A stretch of DNA of 64,000 nt from an uncultured Elusimicrobiales bacterium (GCA_944324675.1 CALUXE010000006.1:1-64000); one strand, 5' to 3'. Positions 38,052 through 47,343 are shown, counted from the first letter of the stretch. The notes: generated by a model from the sequence alone, not told the origin. A program made the numbers and translations.

Positions 38052-39807
38052 TTTATCCAGGCTTAAGCGTTTGTTGTTTTTTGCGTATTTGGCGGCGGCG
38101 GTAATAGCTATAAGGCTGATAGACATACAATTTATCTCGCACGGGCGATACACGCAGGCGGCGGAACAAAACCGTACGCAGATTTTATATCAGACTGCTC
38201 CGCGCGGGCGCATTTTGGCTTGCGGCGGGGAGCTTTTAGCCGGGAATCAACCAGCTTTCAGCTTGTATTATTTGCCCGCGTTTGAACAAAACAGCCAAGA
38301 TTATTTGGAGAACTTAAGTTCCGACATATCCAACTATTTAGGCGAGGATAAGGCGAAACTTTTTGCCCTTCTAAAGAAAGCCGATAAGAGCGGCAAGGCG
38401 ATAGCGTTGGCGCAGAACATATCGCCCAAGACGGCTTTTTCCTTCGCGGAGCTGCAAAGTTATTATTCCGGTCTATACTTGCTGGAGGAGAGCAAGCGTT
38501 ATTATCCGTCGGGCGCGTTTTTGGCGCATCTTTTGGGGTATATGGGTACGATGGACGACAAGTTTTGGTCTTTGCGCGACGACAGTTTGGACTATCGTCT
38601 AAACTCTAAGATAGGCAAAAGCGGGATAGAAAAACGCTATGAAAGCGAACTGAAAGGCCGGGACGGCGGGCTATTGCTGGAAGTGGATTATATGGGGCGC
38701 GTCAAGAAGAAAATAAAGGATAATTACGGCCGCGCCGGCGCCGACGTTTATACCACTATAAACTATGACGTGCAAAAGGCGGCGGAAGAAGGGATAAAGA
38801 GTTCAATAACGGGGCGCGGCGCGGTGGTGGCTTTGGACCCGAGAAACGGGGCGGTATTGGCGATGGTTTCGGCGCCGGATTTTGATCCCAACATATTCGT
38901 GCCGTTTTCCGATGAGGATAGCAAGCTCCTTAGGCGTTCTATTCCCGAATACAATTTGGCGATACAAGGATTGTACCCGCCCGCTTCCACGTTTAAATCC
39001 ATTACGGCGATAGCGGGATTGGAAACGGGCCGTCTTAAGGTGGAGGAAGAAACTACTTGCGACGGCAGAGTTTATATGAACGGGCGGGAATTTAAGTGTT
39101 GGAAGAAGCATGGCCCGCATATTGATTTTTGGGAAGCAATGGCGCAATCCTGCGACGTATACTTTTATGAACTTGGCAGCAAGGTAGGGGCATCGCATAT
39201 AGAGCGTATACAGAGATTATTTAGGTTTGGTCGGCAGACGGGCATAGATTTGCCGGGCGAGAAATCGGGCAATATCTACGGGCCCAGTAAACGCGCGCGC
39301 AACAAGACTTATTGGTTTGGCGGAGATACTTTAAATTTGTCTATAGGGCAGGGCGAACTGCTTTTGACGCCGATACAAATGGCGGTGTTTGCCTCAACTT
39401 TGGCCAATAAAGGCAAGATATGGCGTCCGTATTATGTAGATAAGGTGGTAAGCGCGGAGGGGGAAGTTCTTTTTAAGGCGGAGCCGGACTTGTTAAGCCG
39501 CGTTGAGTTAAAGCCTGGCGTATTCGATATTATTTCCAAGGCTTTAAAAGGAGTGGTCGATAATGCCACTGGCCGCGCGGCAAAGGTGGAAGGGATAGAG
39601 GTGCACGGCAAAACGGGCACCGCGCAGAACCCGCATGGCGACGATCACGGCTGGTTTATGGCTTTTGCCAACCGCCCCGGTGAAGAGCCGGATTTGGCGG
39701 TAGCGGTTTTTGTGGAGTTTGGCAAAGGCGGGGCGGCTGCGGCCGCCCCGATAGCGCGCGAGATTATAAAAGCGTATTATGGTATAGGGCGGGGAAATGT
39801 TAAGTAA
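38029..39807 (+). CDS. mrdA: penicillin-binding protein 2 (elongasome transpeptidase)
   Basis: 592-residue class B PBP that crosslinks new peptidoglycan during elongation. One N-terminal membrane helix (about 14-34), a dimerisation domain, then the transpeptidase: S320 in PPASTFKS, the SCD motif in MAQSCDVYFYELG, and K528 in HGKTGTAQ. The active site looks intact. It overlaps mreD by 23 nt and rodA by 11 nt, which indicates tight coupling with its glycosyltransferase partner RodA. Confidence 0.95.
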   Translation: MRTKPFFSLSRLKRLLFFAYLAAAVIAIRLIDIQFISHGRYTQAAEQNRTQILYQTAPRGRILACGGELLAGNQPAFSLYYLPAFEQNSQDYLENLSSDISNYLGEDKAKLFALLKKADKSGKAIALAQNISPKTAFSFAELQSYYSGLYLLEESKRYYPSGAFLAHLLGYMGTMDDKFWSLRDDSLDYRLNSKIGKSGIEKRYESELKGRDGGLLLEVDYMGRVKKKIKDNYGRAGADVYTTINYDVQKAAEEGIKSSITGRGAVVALDPRNGAVLAMVSAPDFDPNIFVPFSDEDSKLLRRSIPEYNLAIQGLYPPASTFKSITAIAGLETGRLKVEEETTCDGRVYMNGREFKCWKKHGPHIDFWEAMAQSCDVYFYELGSKVGASHIERIQRLFRFGRQTGIDLPGEKSGNIYGPSKRARNKTYWFGGDTLNLSIGQGELLLTPIQMAVFASTLANKGKIWRPYYVDKVVSAEGEVLFKAEPDLLSRVELKPGVFDIISKALKGVVDNATGRAAKVEGIEVHGKTGTAQNPHGDDHGWFMAFANRPGEEPDLAVAVFVEFGKGGAAAAAPIAREIIKAYYGIGRGNVK

Positions 39808-41149
39808 ATTGTATACTTCTGACCAATCCATCAAAAGACGAAAATTGGATTATATAATATTGGCCTGCGTATCTTTGCTTACGGCCATAGGGTTTTTGAT
39901 AGTGCTTTCGGCCGTAAGCGGATTATCGTATGGCGCCAGCGTGATAAGGACGCATCTGATAGCGTTGCCGGTAGCCGCGGGCGCGTTTTTGTTTGGCTGG
40001 CTGTTCAATTATCAAATATATAACGAGCAGTACAAAACACTTTACGCTCTTATTATAGCGATGTTGATAGGGGTGCTTATATTCGGGGTGGTGTCGAGAG
40101 GTTCAAACTCTTGGTTTAGGCTGGGTTTTATATCATTGCAGCCGGCGGAGTTGTGCCGTATAGCGACGATACTTATAGCGGCGGCCTTTCTTAGCAGGAA
40201 CTATCAGAGCATAAAAGAGGCCAAGACCTTGATATGGCTTGCCTTATTGATATTGCCGATTTTTGCTCTTATAATGAAACAGCCGGATTTTTCTTCGATA
40301 GTGGTAACGGCGCCGGCATTGTTGATTTTGCTTTACGCGGCTGGCGTAAATACTTTTTATTTTGTTGTGCTAGTGGCTTTTGGGGTGTCGGCGGCGTTGT
40401 TTCCGATAGTATGGACATTTATCACCTTGCACCCGGAGATAACCCAAGACAGCGTAGTATTTTATACGATAGGCCAAATGTCTTCGAACTGGGCCTACAT
40501 AGCGGGTTTCTGCGGGGCGGTAATAGCGGCGGGTTTTGCGGTGATGTATATCTTAAGGCAGTTTAGGGTGTATATAGCGCCCATTTTTGTTTTGATAATG
40601 GCGGGAGTGATAATAGCGGGTTTCTTCTCGGGCTTATTTGTGAATAAGCAGATGAAGAATTATCAGCGCAAAAGGGTGGAGGCGTTTTTGGCGCCGCAAT
40701 CCGATCCCAAAGGAGCGGGCTACAATGTATTGCAGGCGCAGATAGCGATGGGCTCGGGCGGAGTATTGGGGAAAGGTTTCTTTTCCGGGACGCAGTCGAG
40801 GCTGGGTTTCGTACCGGAGCGGCATACCGATTTTATTTTGGCGGTGCTTGGCGAGGAAACGGGCCTTATGGGTACATTGTTCGTTTTAAGTTTGTATATT
40901 ATACTTTTATGGCGCACGGCGTATATAGCGACGCTTTCAAGCGACAGATACGGCTATTTGGTATGCTGCGGGATATTCGGAATATTTTTTGTATATATGA
41001 TATTCAACTTCGGCATGCTGATAGGGTTGGTGCCGGTGGCGGGGATACCTTTGCCGTTTATTTCATACGGTGGGTCTAATCTGATGGCGAGCATGTGGGC
41101 GTTCGGGATAGTGGAATCGGTATACAGACGCAGATTATCGATAATCTAA
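39797..41149 (+). CDS. rodA: peptidoglycan glycosyltransferase RodA
   Basis: 450-residue SEDS-family polymerase with about ten membrane helices. FVPERHTDFILAVLGEETGL and the C-terminal PLPFISYGGSNLMASMWAFG are the family signatures; the first includes the conserved Asp region. It is longer than E. coli RodA (370), mainly through an expanded central membrane part. GGGCGGGG precedes the ATG, and it overlaps mrdA by 11 nt. Confidence 0.94.
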   Translation: MLSKLYTSDQSIKRRKLDYIILACVSLLTAIGFLIVLSAVSGLSYGASVIRTHLIALPVAAGAFLFGWLFNYQIYNEQYKTLYALIIAMLIGVLIFGVVSRGSNSWFRLGFISLQPAELCRIATILIAAAFLSRNYQSIKEAKTLIWLALLILPIFALIMKQPDFSSIVVTAPALLILLYAAGVNTFYFVVLVAFGVSAALFPIVWTFITLHPEITQDSVVFYTIGQMSSNWAYIAGFCGAVIAAGFAVMYILRQFRVYIAPIFVLIMAGVIIAGFFSGLFVNKQMKNYQRKRVEAFLAPQSDPKGAGYNVLQAQIAMGSGGVLGKGFFSGTQSRLGFVPERHTDFILAVLGEETGLMGTLFVLSLYIILLWRTAYIATLSSDRYGYLVCCGIFGIFFVYMIFNFGMLIGLVPVAGIPLPFISYGGSNLMASMWAFGIVESVYRRRLSII

Positions 41150-41156
41150 AAATGGT

Positions 41157-41819
41157 ATGATAGAGACAGAGCAGAATTTCAAATATAGAATAAGAATGAG
41201 CAAGAGCAGTGAATCTCTGCCCCGCTCGCAAGTCAGGGCTATGCTAGGCGAAGCGATAAAGCAAAGCGGAGTACAATACGCGCCTGGCAAGAGCGGGCCC
41301 AAAATAGCTTTAGGGCCAAGCAGCGGGGAAGACGAAGCGAGCATAAGCGAATATGCCGACATTTGTCTTAAAGAGAGTATAGACGTTGAAGAGTTAAGAT
41401 TAAAATTGTCGCCTCATGTAAGCGGCGGTTTTGGTATAGAAGAAATAAACGAAATCCCTTACGGATTATGCTCGCTGGAATCTTTATGCGAGTATGCGGG
41501 GTACATAATCAGCCCGATAGACGGGGCCAAGTTTAAAGCCATGGACAGGTCCAAGGCGGAAATAGAAATCCCGCACGAGAACGGCATAAGGGAAATTAAA
41601 TCGGTCAGGCGTTTGATTTACGATATGAGAGAGCTTGGCCGTGATGAAGTTGAAATAATAATAAAGCTTGCCACGCTAAGAAGTTTTGGCTTAGAGCGGA
41701 TTTTAACGGCGTTGCTCGGCCTGGAAGGCGGCGTGAGCGGGCTAAAGAAGCTGCGGCGCGAACTGTATTGGTTAAACGCGCAAGGTTCTTTGGAACCGCT
41801 GCGGCAGGAGAAAAATTAG
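41157..41819 (+). CDS. DUF2344 / TIGR03936-type protein
   Basis: 220-residue protein whose N-terminal half (YRIRMSKSSESLPRSQVRAM, YAPGKSGPKIALGPSSGEDE, EYADICLKESIDVEEL) matches the DUF2344 family. In most bacteria this domain is fused or adjacent to a B12-binding radical SAM protein (TIGR03960) just upstream of an RNase E/G gene. Here the RNase gene is next (3-nt gap), but the radical SAM partner is missing and rodA lies directly upstream. The typical SHLDL motif after YRIRMSKSG seems degenerate (SSESLPRSQV). The function is not established. No clear ribosome-binding site. Confidence 0.75.
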   Translation: MIETEQNFKYRIRMSKSSESLPRSQVRAMLGEAIKQSGVQYAPGKSGPKIALGPSSGEDEASISEYADICLKESIDVEELRLKLSPHVSGGFGIEEINEIPYGLCSLESLCEYAGYIISPIDGAKFKAMDRSKAEIEIPHENGIREIKSVRRLIYDMRELGRDEVEIIIKLATLRSFGLERILTALLGLEGGVSGLKKLRRELYWLNAQGSLEPLRQEKN

Positions 41820-41822
41820 AAG

Positions 41823-43274
41823 ATGAAAAAACTTTCGGATAATCCAAAAATAGAAGTGCTGGTGAACACCTCTTTCGAGGAGACCAGAATAGCGATACTT
41901 GAAGACGGCGTCCTTTCGGAACTGATGTGGGAGAGGCGTGGCTCTTTAAATATAGTGGGCAATATCTATAAGGCGGTGGTGGAAAATGTATTGCCGGGTA
42001 TATCAAGCGCGTTTTTAAATATCGGATATGAAAAGAACGCCTATTTGTATATTTCCGACGTGATAGAAGGTGACAAACGCCCGATAGACAAGATCCTCTA
42101 TAAAGGCCAGGAGATAATGGTTCAGGTAGTCAAAGACGCAATCGGCACAAAAGGTATGAAAGTGACGATGGATGTAACTTTGCCCGGCAGATATTTGGTG
42201 CTTACGCCCAACCAACGTTTTGTGGGCGTGTCAAAGAATATCGAGGACGAAGCCCAGCGCGAGCGGCTTAATTCTATGGTGGAAAAACTCGCCGAAAAAT
42301 ATTTGGACGGCATGGGCTGCATAGTGCGCACCGAAGCCGAGGAAGCAAGCGAGGAAGAATTGGAGAAGGAAATAAAATACCTCTACCGCCAGTGGAAGAC
42401 GATAATAACCAAATTTGAGCGTGCTCCTTCCCCGTCTATATTGCACGAGGATATGGACGGCGTATTGCAGGTATCCAGGGATATACTATCCGAAGATGTG
42501 AAAGTATATATGCTGGACAATAAAAAAGACTATGAGAAGGTGGTCGATTTCGTTTCGAAAATATCGCCCGAACTAAAAGACAGAATAAAACTGTATAAAG
42601 GCAAGACGCCGATATTTGAGGCTTTCAACATAGAGCCTGAAATAGAGAAGCTGCGCCGCATAAAACTGCCCTTGGAAAACGGCGGCAGTATTATTATACA
42701 GGAAGCTGAATCGCTTTGCGCGATAGACGTCAATACGGGCAAATTTACGGGCAGCAAATCGCAGGAGGAAACCGTAACCCAAACCAATATAGAGGCGGCC
42801 TACGCCATAGCGCATCAGCTTAGGCTTAGGAATATCGGCGGCATTATAGTTATAGACTTTATCGATATGAAGAAAGCCTCCAACCGCCACAAAGTGGTGG
42901 ACGCCTTAAACGACGCAGTAAAACGCGACAGAGCAAAGATAAGGATACTGCCGATAACGAGGCTGGGCCTGGTGGAAATGACGCGCGAGCGCAAGAAGGA
43001 AAGCACAGGCAGCCTGATAACGGAAGAATGCCCCCAGTGCCACGGCAGCGGGCGCGTGCTTTCGGCCGAGAGTATGAGGATAAAAGTTCAGCGCGAGATA
43101 TACGATCTTACGCAGGGGCGTCCCGGCGGGAATTTAAGGCTTGTTTTGCACCCGCTTTTGGCCGATTACATCAAGCAAAAGCAGAGCGCGATAGAGCAAA
43201 ATATACACCGCAGTCTTAAGGTGCAGTCGGACCCGCAAATAGCGTGGGAAGACTATAAAATAGTTCTAGAGTAG
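41823..43274 (+). CDS. rng: ribonuclease E/G family endoribonuclease
   Basis: 483-residue RNase G-size enzyme (no long RNase E tail) that cuts single-stranded A/U-rich RNA in rRNA maturation and mRNA decay. The S1 domain is near 38-120 (GNIYKAVVENVLPGISSAFL). The catalytic Asp residues are D302 (AIDVNTGKF) and D345 (IVIDFIDM). The zinc-link is C403/C406 in ECPQCHGSGR. AGGAGA lies upstream of the ATG. A terminator follows the stop immediately. rplU-rpmA, frequent downstream neighbours elsewhere, are absent. Confidence 0.96.
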   Translation: MKKLSDNPKIEVLVNTSFEETRIAILEDGVLSELMWERRGSLNIVGNIYKAVVENVLPGISSAFLNIGYEKNAYLYISDVIEGDKRPIDKILYKGQEIMVQVVKDAIGTKGMKVTMDVTLPGRYLVLTPNQRFVGVSKNIEDEAQRERLNSMVEKLAEKYLDGMGCIVRTEAEEASEEELEKEIKYLYRQWKTIITKFERAPSPSILHEDMDGVLQVSRDILSEDVKVYMLDNKKDYEKVVDFVSKISPELKDRIKLYKGKTPIFEAFNIEPEIEKLRRIKLPLENGGSIIIQEAESLCAIDVNTGKFTGSKSQEETVTQTNIEAAYAIAHQLRLRNIGGIIVIDFIDMKKASNRHKVVDALNDAVKRDRAKIRILPITRLGLVEMTRERKKESTGSLITEECPQCHGSGRVLSAESMRIKVQREIYDLTQGRPGGNLRLVLHPLLADYIKQKQSAIEQNIHRSLKVQSDPQIAWEDYKIVLE

Positions 43275-43277
43275 CGA

Positions 43278-43310
43278 GAACCCCGGCTTAGGCCGGGGTT
43301 CTTCTCTTTT
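43278..43310 (+). terminator. terminator after rng
   Basis: GAACCCCGGC (43278-43287), TTAG loop, GCCGGGGTTC (43292-43301), then TTCTCTTTT. It is a strong 10-bp terminator 3 nt after rng that probably ends the whole shape/rng unit. Confidence 0.85.
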
Positions 43311-43313
43311 GAG

Positions 43314-43344
43314 CCCCCGGCTAAAGCGGGGGATATTTATTGTC
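43314..43344 (+). repeat. CCCCCGG/GCGGGGG hairpin element, copy 1
   Basis: CCCCCG (43314-43319) pairs with CGGGGG (43327-43332), followed by ATATTTATTGTC. The right half, GCGGGGGATATTTATTGTC (43326-43344), matches 56256-56274 at 18 of 19 positions. It may be a backup terminator or a small dispersed element. Confidence 0.5.
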
Positions 43345-43392
43345 TTTCCAAATATTCTACGTACCGCCGTTAAAAGAAGTTCGCTGCGATTT

Positions 43393-43427
43393 CTCTATGG
43401 GGCTCGTGTAGAAACAGCCCTATAGAG
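43393..43427 (+). promoter_or_regulatory. third hairpin in the rng-metallopeptidase gap
   Basis: CTCTATGGGGCT (43393-43404) pairs with AGCCCTATAGAG (43416-43427), 12 bp with one wobble and an 11-nt loop. It is followed by GTCTTTGCGG rather than a T-run. It lies about 50 nt before the next gene, so it may be a leader structure. Confidence 0.45.
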
Positions 43428-43479
43428 GTCTTTGCGGATAATACATATAAATATAAACATATTTTTATAAAATGTATTT

Positions 43480-44151
43480 ATGGCTGATTTTGACATAGAA
43501 ACGACAATAAGCGACGTTAAACTTTTTATAGAAAAACTGAAAAGCGATTTGCCGGAAGTTTTTAAAAACGATACGCCCGCGCCCGAAGCGGAAGGCCGCG
43601 CGGCGGACGAAACCGTCGCGCCCGTCTGCGGGAAGGTGTTGTATGAAGGGAAATTGCTTAACTGCCAAGTATCTTTGGACAGAGGCCTTAAAGAGCCGCT
43701 TGTAAGCCACGAAGGCGAAGAGCTCAAAATAACGATAAACGACGAAAGCGTTTCCCTGCCCGAGCTGGCGGAAAATTGGATAAGAGAGCAGGCAAAAAAG
43801 ATATTGCCGGCGAAGGTAAAAGCCGCCGCAGAGAAGATGGGCGTAAGCTACAACAATATAGTGATTAAAGACCAAAAGACGATGTGGGCGAGCTGTTCTT
43901 CCAAGAACAATTTAAATTTTTCTTACCGCATTCTAAAAACGCCTTTGATAGTACAGGACTATCTTATCGTGCACGAGTTGGCGCATTTGCTTCATTTTAA
44001 CCACGGCGCGGAATTTTGGGCGGAAGTGGAGAAATATATACCTTCCTACAAAGAACAGCGCAAATGGCTGAACGCTAACAGATATGCCGTTATGGCGCCT
44101 TTGGACATCAAATACGAACCCGTAAGAGAGGAAGGACAATCCGATGTTTAA
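43480..44151 (+). CDS. YgjP-like (DUF45) zinc metallopeptidase-type protein
   Basis: 223-residue protein of the YgjP/SprT-like family. H165-E-L-A-H169 with H175 (HELAHLLHFNHGAEFW) provides three zinc ligands and the catalytic Glu; KTMWASCSSKNNLNFSYRI just upstream is the family signature. The first 90 or so residues are more variable and acidic. Members have been called peptidases or UTP pyrophosphatases; the biological substrate is uncertain. No good ribosome-binding site is seen before the ATG, so the start is tentative. It overlaps the amidase gene by 8 nt. Confidence 0.85.
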   Translation: MADFDIETTISDVKLFIEKLKSDLPEVFKNDTPAPEAEGRAADETVAPVCGKVLYEGKLLNCQVSLDRGLKEPLVSHEGEELKITINDESVSLPELAENWIREQAKKILPAKVKAAAEKMGVSYNNIVIKDQKTMWASCSSKNNLNFSYRILKTPLIVQDYLIVHELAHLLHFNHGAEFWAEVEKYIPSYKEQRKWLNANRYAVMAPLDIKYEPVREEGQSDV

Positions 44152-45850
44152 GAAACTGTTTTTGCCTTTGTTTTTGCTTTTCTGCTTTTCCTTTTGCCAA
44201 GCGGCTACGGAAGTTCCAGTGGAGATGCTCGGCAAGAATAAAGGCGAGGTAAAAATAATCAACAAAGACGGCGTGGACTTTGTGGAGGCTTTGCGGTTAT
44301 CTAAGATATTGCAGTTCCAAACTTCTTGGTTCGGCCGTTCGGGACAGCTGAATTTGAAGGGCGGGGCGGGCTTTTTCTGCGTGTTGAGAGACGGCGATCC
44401 ATACGCTTTGATAAAGGGGGAGAAATCTTCTCTCCAAGCCCCCGCTTTTATAGAGGACGGGACGCTGTACGTCCCTTTAAGTTTTTTTAATTCCGACAAG
44501 ATAAGATATTATTCCACGTATCAGACGGAGCTTTCCGGCGGCAAGATAGTTATAGAGAAGCTCTACAATATAGAACTTTTGGAAGTTAAAAACGACGACA
44601 ATAAAGCGGACATAATCTTCAAGACAAAAGGGTCCGTATCTTTCAATAAAGACAATCGGGGCAAATATTTTGCGGAAGTGTTTTTCCCCAAGGCGGTGGT
44701 TAAGAGGGAAGACACCATCCGTCCGAAAAACGAATTTATAGACAGAATAAAAATCCGCCAAACCGATGAGGGTACCTCCTTGACGGTTCAGCTTAAAGGG
44801 CGGGGAAACAATTGGGAAGTTTTTCAGCGGGGCGATTATATAGCGCTTTCCTGCGGGGAGGGGGAGCCTGCCTCTCCGTTGGGTTTGTACGCTTCAAATA
44901 CGGATAGTTCTTCCCAATCAAGCGCAGAGTCAAACGGTGCGGGCGTTCTAAGCAAGCCTTCCGTTTTGGACGAGGGTGATATTGCCCTATCCCCGAAAGA
45001 CGATATTACGGAACTTGGCGATGAGTTTTTTGCGTCCTCCTCTTCCGCGGGATCCTCGTCCAAACCTTCCGCGACGAAAGTAACGGTAGTCAATAAACTT
45101 GTTACTGCCAGGGAATATGAGGAACGCAAAAATACCTCGGCCGGCGAGCGGAAGTTCAGGATACTTATCGATCCTGGGCACGGCGGCAAGGACCCCGGCG
45201 CGGTAAAGAGGGGCAGCTCCAAAGAGAAAGACATCAATTTGGAAGTAGCCAAGAATTTGTATAACCTTTTGAAGAAAGAGCGCGGTTTCGAAGTAAAAAT
45301 AACCAGGGATAAAGACGTTTTTATCACTTTGGGCAACCGCGCGAAGATGGGCAATGATTTTAAGGCGGACGTATTCGTATCGATACACGCCAATGCGGCC
45401 AAGCGGGCCTCGGCCAACGGGTTTGAGGTTTATTTCAGGTCGGATAAAGCGTCCGACGCGGAGGCGGCGGAAACGGCCGCTTTGGAAAACGAGGCTTTGC
45501 AATATGAGGGCAAAGAAGGCGGCAATGTGACATTTGCCGATTTATTGCTCAAATCGCTTGCCAATAACGAGAATATCAATCAAAGTTCCAAGCTGGCGGG
45601 GCATATCCGCAACAGCGTCAGCAAGAAAAGCTCCTCTTTGGGGATAAAAGTCCGCCAGGATAATGCGATAAGGCAGGCCAATTTTTACGTACTTAGAGGC
45701 GTACACGCGCCCGCGGTTTTGGTGGAAATGGGCTATTTGAGCAACGCAAACGACAGAAAGCGCCTTAACACCAAAAGCGTAAAGCAGAGAATGGCGGAAA
45801 GCATCCGCGACGGCATAATATCCTACGCCAATGCGGAAGGCTGGCGGTAA
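44144..45850 (+). CDS. N-acetylmuramoyl-L-alanine amidase, exported
   Basis: 568-residue exported amidase that cuts the amide bond between MurNAc and the stem peptide. A signal peptide (FKKLFLPLFLLFCFSFCQA, cut near residue 21) is followed by an AMIN-like or copper-amine-oxidase-like N-terminal region to about 245. A Ser/Asp-rich linker (about 250-310) precedes the Amidase_3 domain. Zinc ligands fall in DPGHGG (H346), the Glu in SKEKDINLEVAK, and H in VSIHANA; the catalytic Glu is in LVEMGYLSN. Probably acts in septal peptidoglycan splitting. It overlaps the metallopeptidase gene by 8 nt. Confidence 0.93.
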   Translation: MFKKLFLPLFLLFCFSFCQAATEVPVEMLGKNKGEVKIINKDGVDFVEALRLSKILQFQTSWFGRSGQLNLKGGAGFFCVLRDGDPYALIKGEKSSLQAPAFIEDGTLYVPLSFFNSDKIRYYSTYQTELSGGKIVIEKLYNIELLEVKNDDNKADIIFKTKGSVSFNKDNRGKYFAEVFFPKAVVKREDTIRPKNEFIDRIKIRQTDEGTSLTVQLKGRGNNWEVFQRGDYIALSCGEGEPASPLGLYASNTDSSSQSSAESNGAGVLSKPSVLDEGDIALSPKDDITELGDEFFASSSSAGSSSKPSATKVTVVNKLVTAREYEERKNTSAGERKFRILIDPGHGGKDPGAVKRGSSKEKDINLEVAKNLYNLLKKERGFEVKITRDKDVFITLGNRAKMGNDFKADVFVSIHANAAKRASANGFEVYFRSDKASDAEAAETAALENEALQYEGKEGGNVTFADLLLKSLANNENINQSSKLAGHIRNSVSKKSSSLGIKVRQDNAIRQANFYVLRGVHAPAVLVEMGYLSNANDRKRLNTKSVKQRMAESIRDGIISYANAEGWR

Positions 45851-45880
45851 TATTATATAATGATTTTGACCGAGGACTAT

Positions 45881-46957
45881 ATGGAAAAAGAACTTAAAAA
45901 AACAGCTTTATACGACGTCTGCCTGGCGGCGGGCGGCAAGATGGTGGATTTCCACGGGTGGCTTTTGCCCGTGCAGTATGAGGGAATAATAGCCGAGCAT
46001 AAAGCCGTACGCGAAGCGGCGGGAATGTTTGATGTCTCGCATATGGGGCAGATATATTTTACCGGCAAAGACGCCTATAAATTTTTGCAAAGCGTGGCGA
46101 CCAACGATTATAAACTTGAATCGGGCCGCGGCGCTTACGCGCATATCCTTAACGAGCAAGGCGGCATTATAGACGACATTATCGCCTTCTGCCTTAACGG
46201 GGAGGAATTTTTGGTGGTGGTAAACTCCGCCGCGCGCGAGAAAGATTATGCCTGGTTCAAGAAAAAGGCCGAAGGTTTTGACGTAACGGTGAGAGACGCT
46301 TCGGACGAATTTTCAATGCTGGCTTTGCAGGGCCCCAAGGCTTTGGACTATCTGGAGAAATTGGATCCTTCAATAAAGCAGTTAAAGCGCTTTTGGATAA
46401 AGAAGATTTCGCTTTTCGGCGCGGATTGCTATATTACCCGTACGGGCTATACCGGGGAGGACGGCGTGGAGATAATGGGCCCGCACGAGAGGATAAAAGA
46501 ACTTTTTAACTGGTGTCTAGCCAACGGTTTTAAGCCTTGCGGGCTTGGCGCGCGCGACGTGCTAAGATTGGAGGCGGGCTATTTGCTTTCGGGCAGCGAT
46601 ATGGACGAAAGCAAGAACCCTTATGAAGCTTCCTGCGGGTGGGTGGTCAAGCTGAACAAAGAGCAGGATTTTACCGCCAAAGATATAATGGCGCGCGTAA
46701 AGGCCGAAGGCGTACAGCAAAAACTTATGGGTTTTAAAGTTAAGGGCGCGGGCATAGCGCGCGAAGGCTGCGCGGTATATAAAGACGGCAAGAAGATAGG
46801 CTATTTGACCAGCGCGACCTATTCCCCGCTTTTTAAGGCGATAGGGGCGGGTTATGTACCAAGCGGGATACAAGACGGAGATGAAGTCGAGATAGAAATA
46901 CGCGGCAGGCTGGTAGCGGCCCAAGCCGTAAAGATGCCTTTTTACAAAAACATTTAG
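45881..46957 (+). CDS. gcvT: glycine cleavage system T protein (aminomethyltransferase)
   Basis: 358-residue folate enzyme that moves the methylene group from aminomethyl-lipoyl-GcvH to tetrahydrofolate and releases ammonia. GMFDVSHMGQIYFTGKDAYK, the folate-site ARDVLRLEAGYLLSGSDMDE and YEASCGWVVK are canonical. The ATG at 45881 is chosen because GAGG lies 5 nt before it; an upstream ATG at 45860 lacks this. TATATAAT near 45852-45859 could be a -10. First gene of the gcv operon. Confidence 0.96.
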   Translation: MEKELKKTALYDVCLAAGGKMVDFHGWLLPVQYEGIIAEHKAVREAAGMFDVSHMGQIYFTGKDAYKFLQSVATNDYKLESGRGAYAHILNEQGGIIDDIIAFCLNGEEFLVVVNSAAREKDYAWFKKKAEGFDVTVRDASDEFSMLALQGPKALDYLEKLDPSIKQLKRFWIKKISLFGADCYITRTGYTGEDGVEIMGPHERIKELFNWCLANGFKPCGLGARDVLRLEAGYLLSGSDMDESKNPYEASCGWVVKLNKEQDFTAKDIMARVKAEGVQQKLMGFKVKGAGIAREGCAVYKDGKKIGYLTSATYSPLFKAIGAGYVPSGIQDGDEVEIEIRGRLVAAQAVKMPFYKNI

Positions 46958-46968
46958 GAGAGATTAAA

Positions 46969-47343
46969 ATGTACGAACAAGAGAAATGCAAATTCGCCAA
47001 GACGCATGAATGGGCCTTCGTTGAAGGCGATACGGCGACGGTCGGCATAAGCGACCACGCCCAGCACGAGATAAGCGATATCGTCTTTGTGGAGCTTCCG
47101 CAGAAAGGGGCGCAGGTAAAGGCGGGCGAAAGGTGCTGCGTGATAGAGTCTGTTAAATCGGCCTCGGATATTTTCAGCCCGGTCAGCGGTGAAGTTACTG
47201 AAGTTAATGAGGCGGTAACGGCGGATCCCTCTTTGGTTAACCGCGAGCCGCACGGCGCGGGCTGGCTGTTCAAAGTAAAAATGAGCGACGCCAAAGAGGC
47301 AGACGCCCTTTTGACTTTCGAAGATTATAAAGCCACTTTGTAA
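46969..47343 (+). CDS. gcvH: glycine cleavage system H protein
   Basis: 124-residue lipoyl carrier that shuttles the aminomethyl group between the P, T and L proteins. The lipoylated lysine is K63 in IESVKSASDIFSPVSGEV. HEWAFVEGDTATVGISDHAQ is the typical N-terminus. AGGAGAG precedes the ATG. It is followed by a 10-bp hairpin before gcvPA. Confidence 0.97.
   Translation: MYEQEKCKFAKTHEWAFVEGDTATVGISDHAQHEISDIVFVELPQKGAQVKAGERCCVIESVKSASDIFSPVSGEVTEVNEAVTADPSLVNREPHGAGWLFKVKMSDAKEADALLTFEDYKATL

Noticed and set aside
43278-43427. CRISPR-like or tandem-repeat array from three close hairpins
   Set aside because: The three stems differ in sequence and spacing; there are no direct repeats with spacers.
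44836-45502. Antisense frames of 171-193 codons over the amidase gene
   Set aside because: Composition follows the Ser-rich linker and conserved amidase domain on the plus strand.
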